A stretch of 54,418 nt of DNA from Elusimicrobiota bacterium. Its GTDB lineage: Bacteria; Elusimicrobiota; Elusimicrobia; UBA1565; UBA9628. The DNA is taken from the NCBI GenBank assembly GCA_016234805.1, contig JACRNU010000012.1:1-54418 (forward strand), read 5' to 3'. The position numbers and the translations under genes were made by a program. Positions 15,085 through 23,508 of this stretch are shown here, one piece after another. Numbering within the stretch: the first letter of the stretch is position 1; every line of letters begins with the position of its first letter. The notes below the pieces were generated by a model. The model saw only the letters and a program-made list of their open reading frames with translations. It was not told the origin of the DNA and did not search any database.

Positions 15085-16567
15085 GGTTTCGTGCAGACTC
15101 CGACTGAACTTGCCTACGATTCATGACGCCCGCAAGCGCGGGAACCTCGCTGCCTCGCAGAAGCTGGGCCTTGTCGCTTTCGGGCTCTTCCTGGCATTCC
15201 TGATCCTCGAGGCGTCGCTTCGTCTGGGAGGATTCGCGATCCTGAGCCTGCAGGCGCACCGGAATGCGATCTCCCTGCGCCAGAAAGGCGCTTATCGGAT
15301 CATGTACATAGGGGAATCCACCACCCAAAGACAATTTCCCGAAGTCCTCGAGAGAACGCTCAACCAGCGCAGCGCGGACATCAGGTTCAGCGTGATCGAT
15401 CGCGGCATGAGCGGAGCGCACACATCGTTCATCGTGGACCGTCTGGAGGCTGACATCGAAGCGTACCATCCGGATGCGGTCGTGGCGATGATGGGCATCA
15501 ATGATGACGGCAGCCACATGCCCTACCCCCCACGGGGCTCGCCTGCCTCGGAATTCGCTTCGCGTTTCAGGACCTATAAACTGGCGAGGATCGCATGGCA
15601 GGCCGTCAAGGGCCAAAGACCCGCCGAGGCGACAGCCCCCTTGCCGCCGGCCGCGGAATACGAACGCGGTTCCCATGCGCGAGCCATCGCGCAGTTCAAG
15701 AAGGCTCTGGAGCTGGATCCTCGCGACTGGGCGGCCTACGCAGGGCTTGGCTCGTCCTATCAATCCCTGGGCAGACTGAAGGAAGCCGAAGCGGCATTCA
15801 AGGAGGGCCTGGCCAGGAATCCCGCGGAAGCCCGTCTTCATGTCGAGCTGGGCTGGTTTTATCAAAGCCAAAGCAGATTCAAGGATTCGGCGAAGGCTTT
15901 CTCCAAGGCCGCGGCGATCAGCCCAGGACATGACGATGCCTATGCCGGCCTGGGATCGTCCTATCAGGGCCAAAACGATTATGCGAAAGCGTTGCCGTTA
16001 TTCGAAAGGGCCTTGGAGTCGAACCCCATGAACAAGCGCGCTCTCGAGGGGATGCTGTGGTCCGCGTTCTATGCGCGCAAGGATCTCTCGCGTTTCCGGC
16101 CCCTGCTCGAAAGGATCCGCCGCGCCGGCTCCGCGGACGACACGACTTATGCGGCCATGTCCACGGCATACTCGGCGATGGGCGAACCGGTGTTGGCGAG
16201 GCAGGCTCGGGAAAAGGCGGAGGGCCTGCGGCTGAGAGCCTGCAATCAGGTCACTGCCGGGAACTATCGCCGCCTGAAGGAGCTGTTGGACCGCCGGAGG
16301 ATCCGGCTGGCCTGCGTCCAGTACCCGATGCGTGGCATCGCGCCGTTGAAGAGGATGCTGCAGGGCCGCGATGAGGGGATCATCTTCGTCGACAACCAGC
16401 GCGTTTTCCAGGATGCCGTGGAGAGCGGTTCTTTCGAGACCTATTTCCAGGACATGTTCGGCGGAGACTTCGGACATTGCACCGCCAAGGGCAACGAACT
16501 GCTGGCCCGGAACATCGCCGATGTCCTGCTCAAGGAAATCTTCGGAATCGCTTCAAATCGTCCCTAG
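15083..16567 (+). CDS. Membrane-anchored SGNH-hydrolase-like protein with inserted TPR repeats
   Basis: 494 residues if the first ATG is used; the promoter suggests a start at the TTG at 15110 instead. A hydrophobic segment (about 29-47) is the membrane anchor. YIGESTTQ (Ser79) resembles the SGNH nucleophile block, GINDDG the Asn block and DFGHCTAKG the final Asp-x-x-His block. Between them lie about three or four TPR units (AIAQFKKALELDP, EAEAAFKEGLARNP, DSAKAFSKAAAISP, ALPLFERALESNP). A TPR array inserted between the SGNH catalytic blocks is unusual. The family commonly cuts or transfers acyl groups on cell-envelope glycans. The stop shares the bases CTAG with the convergent radical SAM gene. 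Confidence 0.75.
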   Translation: MVSCRLRLNLPTIHDARKRGNLAASQKLGLVAFGLFLAFLILEASLRLGGFAILSLQAHRNAISLRQKGAYRIMYIGESTTQRQFPEVLERTLNQRSADIRFSVIDRGMSGAHTSFIVDRLEADIEAYHPDAVVAMMGINDDGSHMPYPPRGSPASEFASRFRTYKLARIAWQAVKGQRPAEATAPLPPAAEYERGSHARAIAQFKKALELDPRDWAAYAGLGSSYQSLGRLKEAEAAFKEGLARNPAEARLHVELGWFYQSQSRFKDSAKAFSKAAAISPGHDDAYAGLGSSYQGQNDYAKALPLFERALESNPMNKRALEGMLWSAFYARKDLSRFRPLLERIRRAGSADDTTYAAMSTAYSAMGEPVLARQAREKAEGLRLRACNQVTAGNYRRLKELLDRRRIRLACVQYPMRGIAPLKRMLQGRDEGIIFVDNQRVFQDAVESGSFETYFQDMFGGDFGHCTAKGNELLARNIADVLLKEIFGIASNRP

Positions 16568-18423
16568 AGCGTCAGCAGGGACAGATCCCCGGGGTGGGCT
16601 TCCAGGTGCTCGCTGAAAGTCCCGAGACAGCGCCGGGTCTCAGGGCACTTCAGGCAGGAGACGGGCTTCATGAAGGTCTGGTGCAGAAGGTAGAGCTTGA
16701 CCGAGTCCGCCAGCTGCTCGGGCCGAAGCATGGCCGCGCCCTGGATCCGCCTAGCCACGCAGACCGGAAATCCCGCCAAAGAGGTCGCCTTGAGTCCGGC
16801 ATCGAGCATCTCCTCGTAGGAAGGCTCGAGGTCCTCGTAAGCGAGGTTCATGCTGTCCGGGGACTTGGGCCTGATGGGAAGGATGGCGAAAGGCAGGCCC
16901 CACTTTCCGCGGACCAGGTCCTCGAGCCCGGGCAAGGCCTTGAGGTTCTGCTTGAGGAGATTCGTGTGGATGAAGACCTTCAAGCCGGCCTTTCTCGCGT
17001 TCTCGATGCCCTGTACCGTCTCTTCGAAGCTTCCCTTCCTGCGGGTCAGCTCGTCGTGCCGTCCCGCGTCAGCGGCATAGAGAGGCAGGGCCAGGGCCGT
17101 GGCTCCGGCCTTTTTCAAACCCGAGGCAGTCCCCTGGCCGGTCAAAAGGGTGCCTGAAGTCATGACCTCGACTTCGGTGAATCCGCGCCTGCGGCACAGG
17201 CGCAGGATCTTGACGATTCCGGGGTGGAGCAGGGGCTCATTGCCGGCCAAAGCGATCTTTTTCCGAGAGAGCCCGGACGCGGCCTTGAGCCTGGAGGAGA
17301 TCTCAGCCAGGGATTGACCCGGCTCCTCAGGCTTGGCTTTGCAGAACACGCAGTCATGGACGCACCCGGTGGCCAGGAACAGGAACACGGAACCGACCCC
17401 CGGCAGATGGCTGGACAGGAAGCGGTCCTGGCCTGCCAAGCCGGCGCTGATGATGCCGCGGCGGATGGATTTGTTCTCGGACCCGTCGCGCCAGCCGGGA
17501 AAGGGCTTTTGGAAGAAGCCCCACAGCCGCAAGCTCAAGGCAGCGCTGTCGCGCCAGAGGTCTCGGCCGGCAGGGGAGAGCGCGCGATTGACCCAAGCCT
17601 GTCTTTGGGACGGCTCCATGAAAAGCCCGTCCAGGCTCTCGAGCCCTTTCACCGGCACGGCTGGGCAGGCTTTGAGGAACTCGGGCCACAGGGACGCATA
17701 CCGCGCGGAGGTGGCCCAGACCAGGCCGCCTTCTTCGGTCAGGATGAGGTCCGAAGCCAGAAGGTCCGGCTCCTCTTCCTCCCAGAACCCGAGGACCTCG
17801 AGCCTGCCTGAACCGGAGCGGACGCGGGCCTGCGCCTCGAGCCAAGAGGAGAGCCCGAGCTCCAGGGAGGCCATGGCACGGCAGACCGCGGTCGTGCCAG
17901 CGGCGTTTTCGGACCCCTCCGGCACGGCGACGAAACGGACCCTGGCCGGGGCCAGGGACTCCAATGCCTTGAGCTTGGCAATCAGACCTGGGGCATCCGG
18001 AGGCGACACAGGGAACTCGATGACTGCCGGGACTCCGGCCGCGGCAAAAGCGCGGAGAGTCTTGCGGAGTCGGGCCGCGCGTTCGGCCGCGAAAGGCAGA
18101 AGAACGCGTCCCCCAAGTCCAGCCCATTGCCGGGCCGGCCGTGGAGCGATGGCAGTGCCGCGACGCAAGACGCACTCGAATTCCTTTCCCTTGGACCGGG
18201 CAGCGGCCTCGGCCTTTTCCAATGCCTTGAGCCAGGCCTTGGGAACAGCGCCGTCACCTGAGAGCACCACGCGCACCCGCCGCGCCTCGCACTCCAGCAG
18301 GAGCTTGAGCGCTTTTTCGAAGGAGGCAGGGAGTTGTTTTCCCCTTTCCGTCGGCAGGCCGGCCTCGAGCACCCTGGCCGGGCCCACGCATGTTCCCCCT
18401 TCGACCAAAGGCAACAGGGACAT
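16564..18423 (-). CDS. Large radical SAM protein with cysteine-poor N-terminal half
   Basis: 619 residues. The C-terminal half is a radical SAM domain with CVHDCVFC (Cys354, 358, 361), ALAGNEPLLHP replacing the usual GGEP strand (GGE to GNE), VMTSGTLL, and C-terminal CLKCPETRRC. The N-terminal 340 residues contain VRVVLSGDGAVPKAWLKAL and FECVLRRGT, which look like a decayed copy of a GGEP strand and the next strand but lack the Cx3Cx2C motif, suggesting a degenerate second barrel. The start overlaps the stop of the upstream regulator gene (TGATG), so the two form an operon driven by the promoter at 19.3 kb. The substrate is unknown and may be a peptide or a protein. Confidence 0.8.
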   Translation of the reverse strand: MSLLPLVEGGTCVGPARVLEAGLPTERGKQLPASFEKALKLLLECEARRVRVVLSGDGAVPKAWLKALEKAEAAARSKGKEFECVLRRGTAIAPRPARQWAGLGGRVLLPFAAERAARLRKTLRAFAAAGVPAVIEFPVSPPDAPGLIAKLKALESLAPARVRFVAVPEGSENAAGTTAVCRAMASLELGLSSWLEAQARVRSGSGRLEVLGFWEEEEPDLLASDLILTEEGGLVWATSARYASLWPEFLKACPAVPVKGLESLDGLFMEPSQRQAWVNRALSPAGRDLWRDSAALSLRLWGFFQKPFPGWRDGSENKSIRRGIISAGLAGQDRFLSSHLPGVGSVFLFLATGCVHDCVFCKAKPEEPGQSLAEISSRLKAASGLSRKKIALAGNEPLLHPGIVKILRLCRRRGFTEVEVMTSGTLLTGQGTASGLKKAGATALALPLYAADAGRHDELTRRKGSFEETVQGIENARKAGLKVFIHTNLLKQNLKALPGLEDLVRGKWGLPFAILPIRPKSPDSMNLAYEDLEPSYEEMLDAGLKATSLAGFPVCVARRIQGAAMLRPEQLADSVKLYLLHQTFMKPVSCLKCPETRRCLGTFSEHLEAHPGDLSLLTL

Positions 18424-19292
18424 CAGAAAGGAGCGAGCTTGCGCACCCGCGTCTCGACCAGGAAGAAGCCTGTCCTCTCGCCGGCGCTGTCCACAGCCCC
18501 AAGATTGGCCGCGTCCATGGCCTCAGCCAGGGCAGGCCAATACCCTGTCATGAATCCGTCGTCCGTGCGCACCAGCTCCACGCGCGAGGCGAAATCCGCT
18601 CCGGAGCGGCCGTGCATCTTCTCCCAGTATCTCTGCACGGCCTTGAGATGCCCCTTCATCCCGGCCAGCCTGCCCGGGAAGGTGTAGAGCTTGCCCGGTC
18701 GGCGGCTGCGATAGCGGCCTCCCGCGACCTGACGGGCCAGGCCCGCCTTGGCCAAGCGCACGAGCCCGGACCGGACCGCCTTGGCCTCGAGCCCGAGCCG
18801 TTGAGCGATGTCCTCGGCTGACCAGGCTCCGGAGTCGTTGCAGAGCACTTCCGAGCACCAATAGGCGGCCTCATCCGAGGCCACGGCCTTGAACTGCTCG
18901 GGAGTCAGGTGCACGGCGTGCTGGGCCTTCATCCAGCGCATGGCTTGTCCCGGCGAAGCCTGGCCAGGCGCCGTCTTGCCGGCCCCTGCCGAGGTCCGTA
19001 GGAACGGACCGAGGATGAGCTCTCCAGCCTCCTCTGTCCCCAGCATGTCCTTGAGATAGGCCAGGAATAACTTCCTGCACTCCTCTGCCCCGGGGCTCAG
19101 GCGCAGTGCCAGCATGATGCCCGCCATCCATTGGGGCCGGGGCAGCTTGCCGCGCCGCTCCAGTCTCAGGTAATGCACGTAGGTGAACGGGAAGTGCCTG
19201 CGCCCGCCGTTGCCGTGGTAGAACTGGTAGGCGGTCTTGAAGCCCGCAGCTGCGCGCAGCCGGACCAGCTGGTCGGAGAAAGCCTTGGCCAT
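18423..19292 (-). CDS. TIGR02147-like two-part helix-turn-helix regulator
   Basis: 289 residues from the ATG at 19292. An N-terminal XRE-like segment (FSDQLVRLRAAAGFKTAYQF) is followed by a predicted winged helix (HLTPEQFKAVASDEAAYWCSEVL, then AEDIAQRLGLEAKAVRSGLVRLAKAGL). The layout resembles the TIGR02147 family seen in Fibrobacteres and Elusimicrobia. It probably regulates itself and the downstream radical SAM gene, with which it overlaps by one base. The ATG is preferred to the upstream TTG because a strong promoter places the transcript start on the ATG itself. The family name is from memory of the pattern. Confidence 0.65.
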   Translation of the reverse strand: MAKAFSDQLVRLRAAAGFKTAYQFYHGNGGRRHFPFTYVHYLRLERRGKLPRPQWMAGIMLALRLSPGAEECRKLFLAYLKDMLGTEEAGELILGPFLRTSAGAGKTAPGQASPGQAMRWMKAQHAVHLTPEQFKAVASDEAAYWCSEVLCNDSGAWSAEDIAQRLGLEAKAVRSGLVRLAKAGLARQVAGGRYRSRRPGKLYTFPGRLAGMKGHLKAVQRYWEKMHGRSGADFASRVELVRTDDGFMTGYWPALAEAMDAANLGAVDSAGERTGFFLVETRVRKLAPF

Positions 19293-19298
19293 GAGGCA

Positions 19299-19327
19299 AT
19301 CATATCCGCCCTCTCCCGGCTTGTCAA
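19299..19327 (-). promoter_or_regulatory. Strong sigma-70 promoter of the regulator gene, leaderless layout
   Basis: Minus strand: a perfect TTGACA (19327-19322), a 17-bp spacer, TATGAT (19304-19299), then six bases and the ATG at 19292. The predicted transcript starts at or next to the start codon, so no ribosome-binding site can precede it. Confidence 0.7.
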
Positions 19328-19491
19328 TAAATAACAACCGATCCTGTTGCTAGTCCTGGGCAGCTGCTGCTCCGGCCTGATTGGACCGATTGCCGAGGCC
19401 TTTCCAGGAGCTCCGGCCCAGGACCCTGCCTGGTCTTGCCTGCTATCATGACAGGGACTCCGGCGCGGAGCCGGCGCTCGATGTCCTTATT

Positions 19492-19499
19492 AAAGGAGG
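19492..19499 (+). promoter_or_regulatory. Strong Shine-Dalgarno site AAAGGAGG
   Basis: Near-perfect anti-16S complement, six bases before the ATG at 19506. It fixes the start of the small secreted protein and contrasts with the leaderless genes in the window. Confidence 0.75.
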
Positions 19500-19505
19500 T
19501 CGTCC

Positions 19506-20051
19506 ATGAAGATCCTTTCCCTCTGCGTCCTGCTGTCCCTGCCTGCCCTGGCAGCCGGAGGTTCGCAGGTCCCAGGCTGTCCGGCCGTGGCTGAGATCAA
19601 GCCCGAATGGGTGGAGCACACCGACCCCGCGGCCATGGCGGGCCGCTGGGAGGCGCACCTGCGTTCCGCTCAGGCCAAAGCCGGGCCCATCCTGGTGCCC
19701 GTGCACCGGGTGCAGAACTTCTTCGGCGTTTCGCGGCGCGGGGACCTGCTCGGCCAGGGAGGCCGGGAGCCGGGCTGTTTCGTCACGGGCACGGTCGCCT
19801 ACTATGTCATGGGAGAAGAGGGCAATCCCGAGATCGACTTCGGGACCATCGCGGCCCAAGGCAGGGAGGGCTCCCTCCTCAGCCGCCTCATCGAGCTGCG
19901 CTGGTTCGACCCGGCCGACGGAAGAAGGCACCGCTGGTACAACATGGGCTTGGCCCGGCAGCGGGGATTCTTGGTGGATGAGCTCGGCCGTCCCACCCCG
20001 GAGTACCGGCCCATCGAGACCTACACAAGCTCGCCCAACGAACTTTATTAG
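19506..20051 (+). CDS. Small secreted protein of unknown function
   Basis: 181 residues. The N-terminal MKILSLCVLLSLPALAAGG is a Sec signal peptide with a likely cut after Ala-Ala-Gly or nearby. The mature protein (about 160 residues) has aromatic and Asp-rich patches (FFGVSRRGDLLGQGG, RWFDPADGRRHRWYN) and no recognisable catalytic motif. I do not recognise the family. A strong ribosome-binding site precedes the ATG. The next gene begins 29 bp downstream in the same direction, so the two may be co-transcribed. Confidence 0.8.
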   Translation: MKILSLCVLLSLPALAAGGSQVPGCPAVAEIKPEWVEHTDPAAMAGRWEAHLRSAQAKAGPILVPVHRVQNFFGVSRRGDLLGQGGREPGCFVTGTVAYYVMGEEGNPEIDFGTIAAQGREGSLLSRLIELRWFDPADGRRHRWYNMGLARQRGFLVDELGRPTPEYRPIETYTSSPNELY

Positions 20052-20080
20052 ATTGAAGGGGCTGGGCCGGCTGTGTTACC

Positions 20081-22024
20081 ATGGCCGGCACAACCATGGC
20101 TAACGCCCACCCGGATACCCGATGGCCGTGGCTCGGCGTTGGCCTGGCCGTGGTCCTTGGCGTCTCGCTGAGGTGGGCCGAGGTCAGGCCCACCCGAGCC
20201 GATGCCGGAGCCGATTACAAGGCTCTTGCCGCGGGCCTTCGGTCCATCCATACCCTGGGATTTGACCTGGATTCCGGACCCTCGGCGCGGCGCGGGGTGG
20301 TCTTTCCAGCCTTCATCGCCGTGGTCGATCCCGCTTCGCCGGAAGAACCTCCCCGCCTGCCCCGGGCGCAAGCGCTCCTGTCAGGCCTGGGAATCATCAT
20401 GGCCGCGGCCCTGGCCGCGAGACTGTGCTCCCCCTGGGCAGGGACCTTGGCAGCCTTCCTGGTCGCGTCGCATCCAGGCCTCATCGAGCCCTCGGTCTCC
20501 TACAACATCGAGTTCCTCTTCGGCCTCATGCTCATCGCAGCCAGCCTCGCGGTCGTGCGATGGCTCAGGGAACCCAGCCCGGCCAGCGCAGCGGCCGCAG
20601 GGCTCTGCGTGGCAGCCGGGCTCATGTGCCGTTCCGTGCTCTTCGCGTTTCCCCTGTTCCTCTGCGTGCTCCTGCGGCTCATCAAGCCAGGCCGGAGCAT
20701 CCCTGGCCGCCAATTAGGGATCTTCCTCGCTGTCAGCTACCTGGCGCTGGCTCCATGGGTCCTGCGCAACCGCCTGAGGCTCAAGGCCTTCATCCCCTTC
20801 GAGCAGCACCTGACCGCGGACACCCTTCTGGCCGCCTCCGGCGGAGAGGTTGAATTCGATACTGCCAGGCCCGCCGTGGCCGAGCTGCGCGCGAGCTCGG
20901 GCTGCGGCCTGATCACGGACAGCGGGTGTCTCCTTGAAGCGGCCCGCCGAGCCATACTCGCGGACCCGGTCCGATACATCGTTTCGAGCTCCAAGAGGCT
21001 TTGGCGCGGACTCACCTATCACCCGTTGGCCGCTGTCGGCGCAGGGCTCGGCCTGGCCCTGATGCTGGCTAGAGGAGACCTGCCAGCGCTCTCCCTGGCC
21101 GCCTTGTGCCTCTATTACTTCCTCATCTACGCGCCCTTCGCCGTGGTGCCGCGTTTCTTCGAGCCGCTCCTGCCCATCCTTCTGGTCCTCGACGGCTGCG
21201 CTGTCGTGCTCCTGGTCCGTAGGGTCAAAACAGCCTGGCGCGGCAGGCCGACCGAGGACCCCTCGGCCCGCCACGCAGCCGGCCGTTCTGCCAGCCTCAT
21301 CCTGCGGCCCCTGCCGCTCCTGATATGCCTGCCCCTTTACCTTTTGGGCGCGGCCTACCTGTCAGCGGAGACCCTGGTCCACGCGTTCCCCTGCCGGATG
21401 CCGGGGACCGCGGCAGCCTTTCATTGCGGGCTCGAGCTGGAACGCCGCGGCATGCGGGCCGAGGCTGTTGAGAAATACTCGCTCTGCCTGCGTGACATCA
21501 GTCCGCGGCACGGAAGCTTGCTGGCCTCCTACGCGAGCCTTCAACGCGGCATCCTGGATTGGCGCTCAGGCGACAAGACCCGGGCCCAGGCAGCAGTGAC
21601 AACGGTTGCCGCGGCATCCCCTGAACAAGTGCGGCGCAAGGCCCTCGCGCTGCAGGGGGCAGGGGATACGGGTGCGGCCCTCTTCCTGCTGGAAGCGCTC
21701 GTCCGGGAACACCCCTCCCAGCCGGATTACCTCCTGGATCTGGCAGTCTCACTCGCGCTCGCGGGTAGGTTCGACGAAGCCCTCAAGCAGGTCCGGGGAG
21801 CCGCGCTCCTGGCCCCGGCGAACCCGAAGGTCCTTTTCTTGGAAGGAGTCCTGTGGGAGCGCGCGGGCAAGACCGCTCTCGCGCTCAAGTCCTTCGCCAA
21901 AGCCATGGACAGCGCTCCAACGGGCAACCCCGCGGACCTAGAGTACATCCTCATGGCAGGCTCGGCCCATGAGCGGATCTCCGCGACCCTCAAGACGCAA
22001 GCTGGCAGGACCAGGACCCCATGA
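20081..22024 (+). CDS. ArnT/GT39-like membrane glycosyltransferase with C-terminal TPRs
   Basis: 647 residues. About ten membrane segments (for example WLGVGLAVVLGVSL and GLCVAAGLMCRSVLFAFPL) precede a soluble C-terminal region with TPR-like repeats (AEAVEKYSLCLRDISP, EALKQVRGAALLAPANP, ALALKSFAKAMDSAP). The layout of a first helix, an acidic loop (ADAGADYKALAAGL) and a polytopic core resembles the dolichyl- or undecaprenyl-phosphate-sugar-dependent transferases of the PMT/ArnT superfamily. The usual first-loop motif has ExD or DE; here the loop carries DAGAD, so activity is uncertain. The start is ATG 20081, or 20096 five codons later. A role in decorating envelope lipids or proteins is inferred. 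Confidence 0.65.
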   Translation: MAGTTMANAHPDTRWPWLGVGLAVVLGVSLRWAEVRPTRADAGADYKALAAGLRSIHTLGFDLDSGPSARRGVVFPAFIAVVDPASPEEPPRLPRAQALLSGLGIIMAAALAARLCSPWAGTLAAFLVASHPGLIEPSVSYNIEFLFGLMLIAASLAVVRWLREPSPASAAAAGLCVAAGLMCRSVLFAFPLFLCVLLRLIKPGRSIPGRQLGIFLAVSYLALAPWVLRNRLRLKAFIPFEQHLTADTLLAASGGEVEFDTARPAVAELRASSGCGLITDSGCLLEAARRAILADPVRYIVSSSKRLWRGLTYHPLAAVGAGLGLALMLARGDLPALSLAALCLYYFLIYAPFAVVPRFFEPLLPILLVLDGCAVVLLVRRVKTAWRGRPTEDPSARHAAGRSASLILRPLPLLICLPLYLLGAAYLSAETLVHAFPCRMPGTAAAFHCGLELERRGMRAEAVEKYSLCLRDISPRHGSLLASYASLQRGILDWRSGDKTRAQAAVTTVAAASPEQVRRKALALQGAGDTGAALFLLEALVREHPSQPDYLLDLAVSLALAGRFDEALKQVRGAALLAPANPKVLFLEGVLWERAGKTALALKSFAKAMDSAPTGNPADLEYILMAGSAHERISATLKTQAGRTRTP

Positions 22025-22027
22025 CAG

Positions 22028-22461
22028 TTATCCCCGAACATACGGTACCGCACACGTGTCCGGGGAATATCGTCAACTTGGAGGCCGCTCAGGCTCCGAA
22101 ACGGCCGTGGCGGCCTTTCTCGTCGAGATGCCGATCCGCGCCGCTCCAGGACGCCCGTCAACCGCGATGAAGACCGTTGAGAGACATCATTCCCGCGCCC
22201 CACCGCGGCTCCCGCGCAAGACCAGTCGGACCCCGTAACACAGTGTGTCCGGACACACCATGTTGCCGGGTGCGTCCCCGACCGAAGGGTCTGACCCGGG
22301 GCTACTTGTCGTCGGGTTATCCCGGACAGCATGATCCAGCGACCACGGATGACAAGCATGCCTTCGGGAACGGTCCGGTCCCGAGGTCAGCACGGGAAGC
22401 CGGAACAGGTCGTCTAAAGGTTTCCCCGGACAGCTCTGCGGTACCGTATGTTTGGGGATAA
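22028..22461. repeat. Non-coding element with 40-bp terminal inverted repeats (MITE-like)
   Basis: The left end (22028-22067) and right end (22422-22461) are inverted copies over 40 bases with about five mismatches; both outer ends read TTATCCCC(G/A)AACATACGG going inward. A 16-bp perfect palindrome GTGTGTCCGGACACAC lies at 22243-22258, close to the middle. The motif TGTCCGGG with a trailing A-rich end recurs near the inner ends of both repeats and again inverted at about 22318-22330. No convincing gene is inside, and I saw no clear target-site duplication. It occupies the gap between two convergent genes, the only non-coding stretch over 300 bp here. Alternatives are a non-autonomous transposon, the remnant of an insertion sequence, or a long structured RNA. 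Confidence 0.65.
22243..22258. repeat. Perfect 16-bp palindrome inside the inverted-repeat element
   Basis: GTGTGTCCGGACACAC reads the same on both strands. It contains the TGTCCGG motif also found at the element's ends and sits near its centre. Confidence 0.7.
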
Positions 22462-22488
22462 GTCTGACCGAACGATCCTGAGGATGCA

Positions 22489-23508
22489 CTAGCCTGCCAA
22501 GCGGCTCATGAGCCGGCCGACCTCGAGCCCGAGTCCCAGGTTGTTGAGCAGGAGCCTTCCCTTGGCCGTAGAGGAAGGATAGCAGCGCCGGAAGAGCTCC
22601 AGCACCTCGTTTTTGGTCCTGCGGACCGCGGCCAAAGACCGCGTCTCGCCGAGACGGCCGAGCAGCATCGCCTTTTTCAGGGCCGGGAAGGACCTCTCCA
22701 CGAAGACCGCAGGGTCCAGGTAGAGCCTGCCGTCGGTCTCGGCAATGACCTCTTCGCTGAGCATCACGGGCTCGGCCCCGCTCTTGAGATTCAGGAGTTC
22801 GATCCTGCCGCATCGTTCCACGGCAGCCTCCATGAATGCCAGGAACTCCTGCCTGGCCTCCTCCCCCCACTCCACGCCCACGCAATACCCGATCTGGAGG
22901 CGCCTGACGCCCAGGGAGAGCGTGAAGTCGAGGTCCGAAGACCACTGGCGGGATTCCCCTGGATGGGCCACGAGGTTCACGAAATAGGACGCGCCGGAGC
23001 GCCTCAAGGCCCGCAGGTTCGCCAACAGCCGCGGGTGAGTGTCGAGCCCCCCCGGAGCGGGCCGCCAGCGGCCGTGCGTGACGGCCGAACCGTCGAGGCT
23101 GAACAGGAACTCCACGTCGCGGCCCGCGAACCACGCGAGCTTGGACTCGTCGAGAGCCAGGCCGTTGGTGGTGATCATGTGGTGGACTTTCTTGCCGAGC
23201 CTCCTGCACTGCTTCTCGGAATAGACGATGGCGCGGCGGATGAGGTCGAACTTGAGCAGGGGCTCTCCGCCGAAATACCTCAGCTGGAGCCTCGGGCTCT
23301 CCGAGGCGCACAGCAGGTCAACCCCGCGCCGCAAGACCATCCAGGTCATGCTCCTGCGGTCCCGGACCACTCCGCAGTAGGCGCACCTCAACGGGCACTC
23401 GTGGGTGAGCATCACCATGAGCGAGCCCGCGTAGTCCCGCACGCCGGGCGGGCCGCCCATCCCCTCCTGCGGCCGAGCTTTCGCCCCGGAGCCCTCGGTT
23501 TGCTTCAC
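22489..23508 (-). CDS. Radical SAM protein of the His-Xaa-Ser locus
   Basis: 339 residues from a GTG whose bases overlap the upstream stop (GTGA); an internal ATG at 23460 is the alternative. CPLRCAYC (Cys38, 42, 45) is the SAM-cluster motif and RYFGGEPLLKF the GGE strand. A central HMITTNGLAL and a SLDGSAVTHG strand resemble peptide-modifying (SPASM-type) enzymes, but the C-terminal cysteine set is absent. The C-terminus ends GRLLLNNLGLGLEVGRLM, a tail shared with the radical SAM at 23505 and the second domain of the 929-residue protein. It is the last gene of the leftward run. It probably acts on the His-Xaa-Ser precursor or a partner peptide. Confidence 0.85.
   Translation of the reverse strand: MKQTEGSGAKARPQEGMGGPPGVRDYAGSLMVMLTHECPLRCAYCGVVRDRRSMTWMVLRRGVDLLCASESPRLQLRYFGGEPLLKFDLIRRAIVYSEKQCRRLGKKVHHMITTNGLALDESKLAWFAGRDVEFLFSLDGSAVTHGRWRPAPGGLDTHPRLLANLRALRRSGASYFVNLVAHPGESRQWSSDLDFTLSLGVRRLQIGYCVGVEWGEEARQEFLAFMEAAVERCGRIELLNLKSGAEPVMLSEEVIAETDGRLYLDPAVFVERSFPALKKAMLLGRLGETRSLAAVRRTKNEVLELFRRCYPSSTAKGRLLLNNLGLGLEVGRLMSRLAG

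Noticed and set aside
22028-22461. Short open frames inside the inverted-repeat element
   Set aside because: They lack ribosome-binding sites and conserved motifs and cross the inverted repeats; the non-coding interpretation is simpler.
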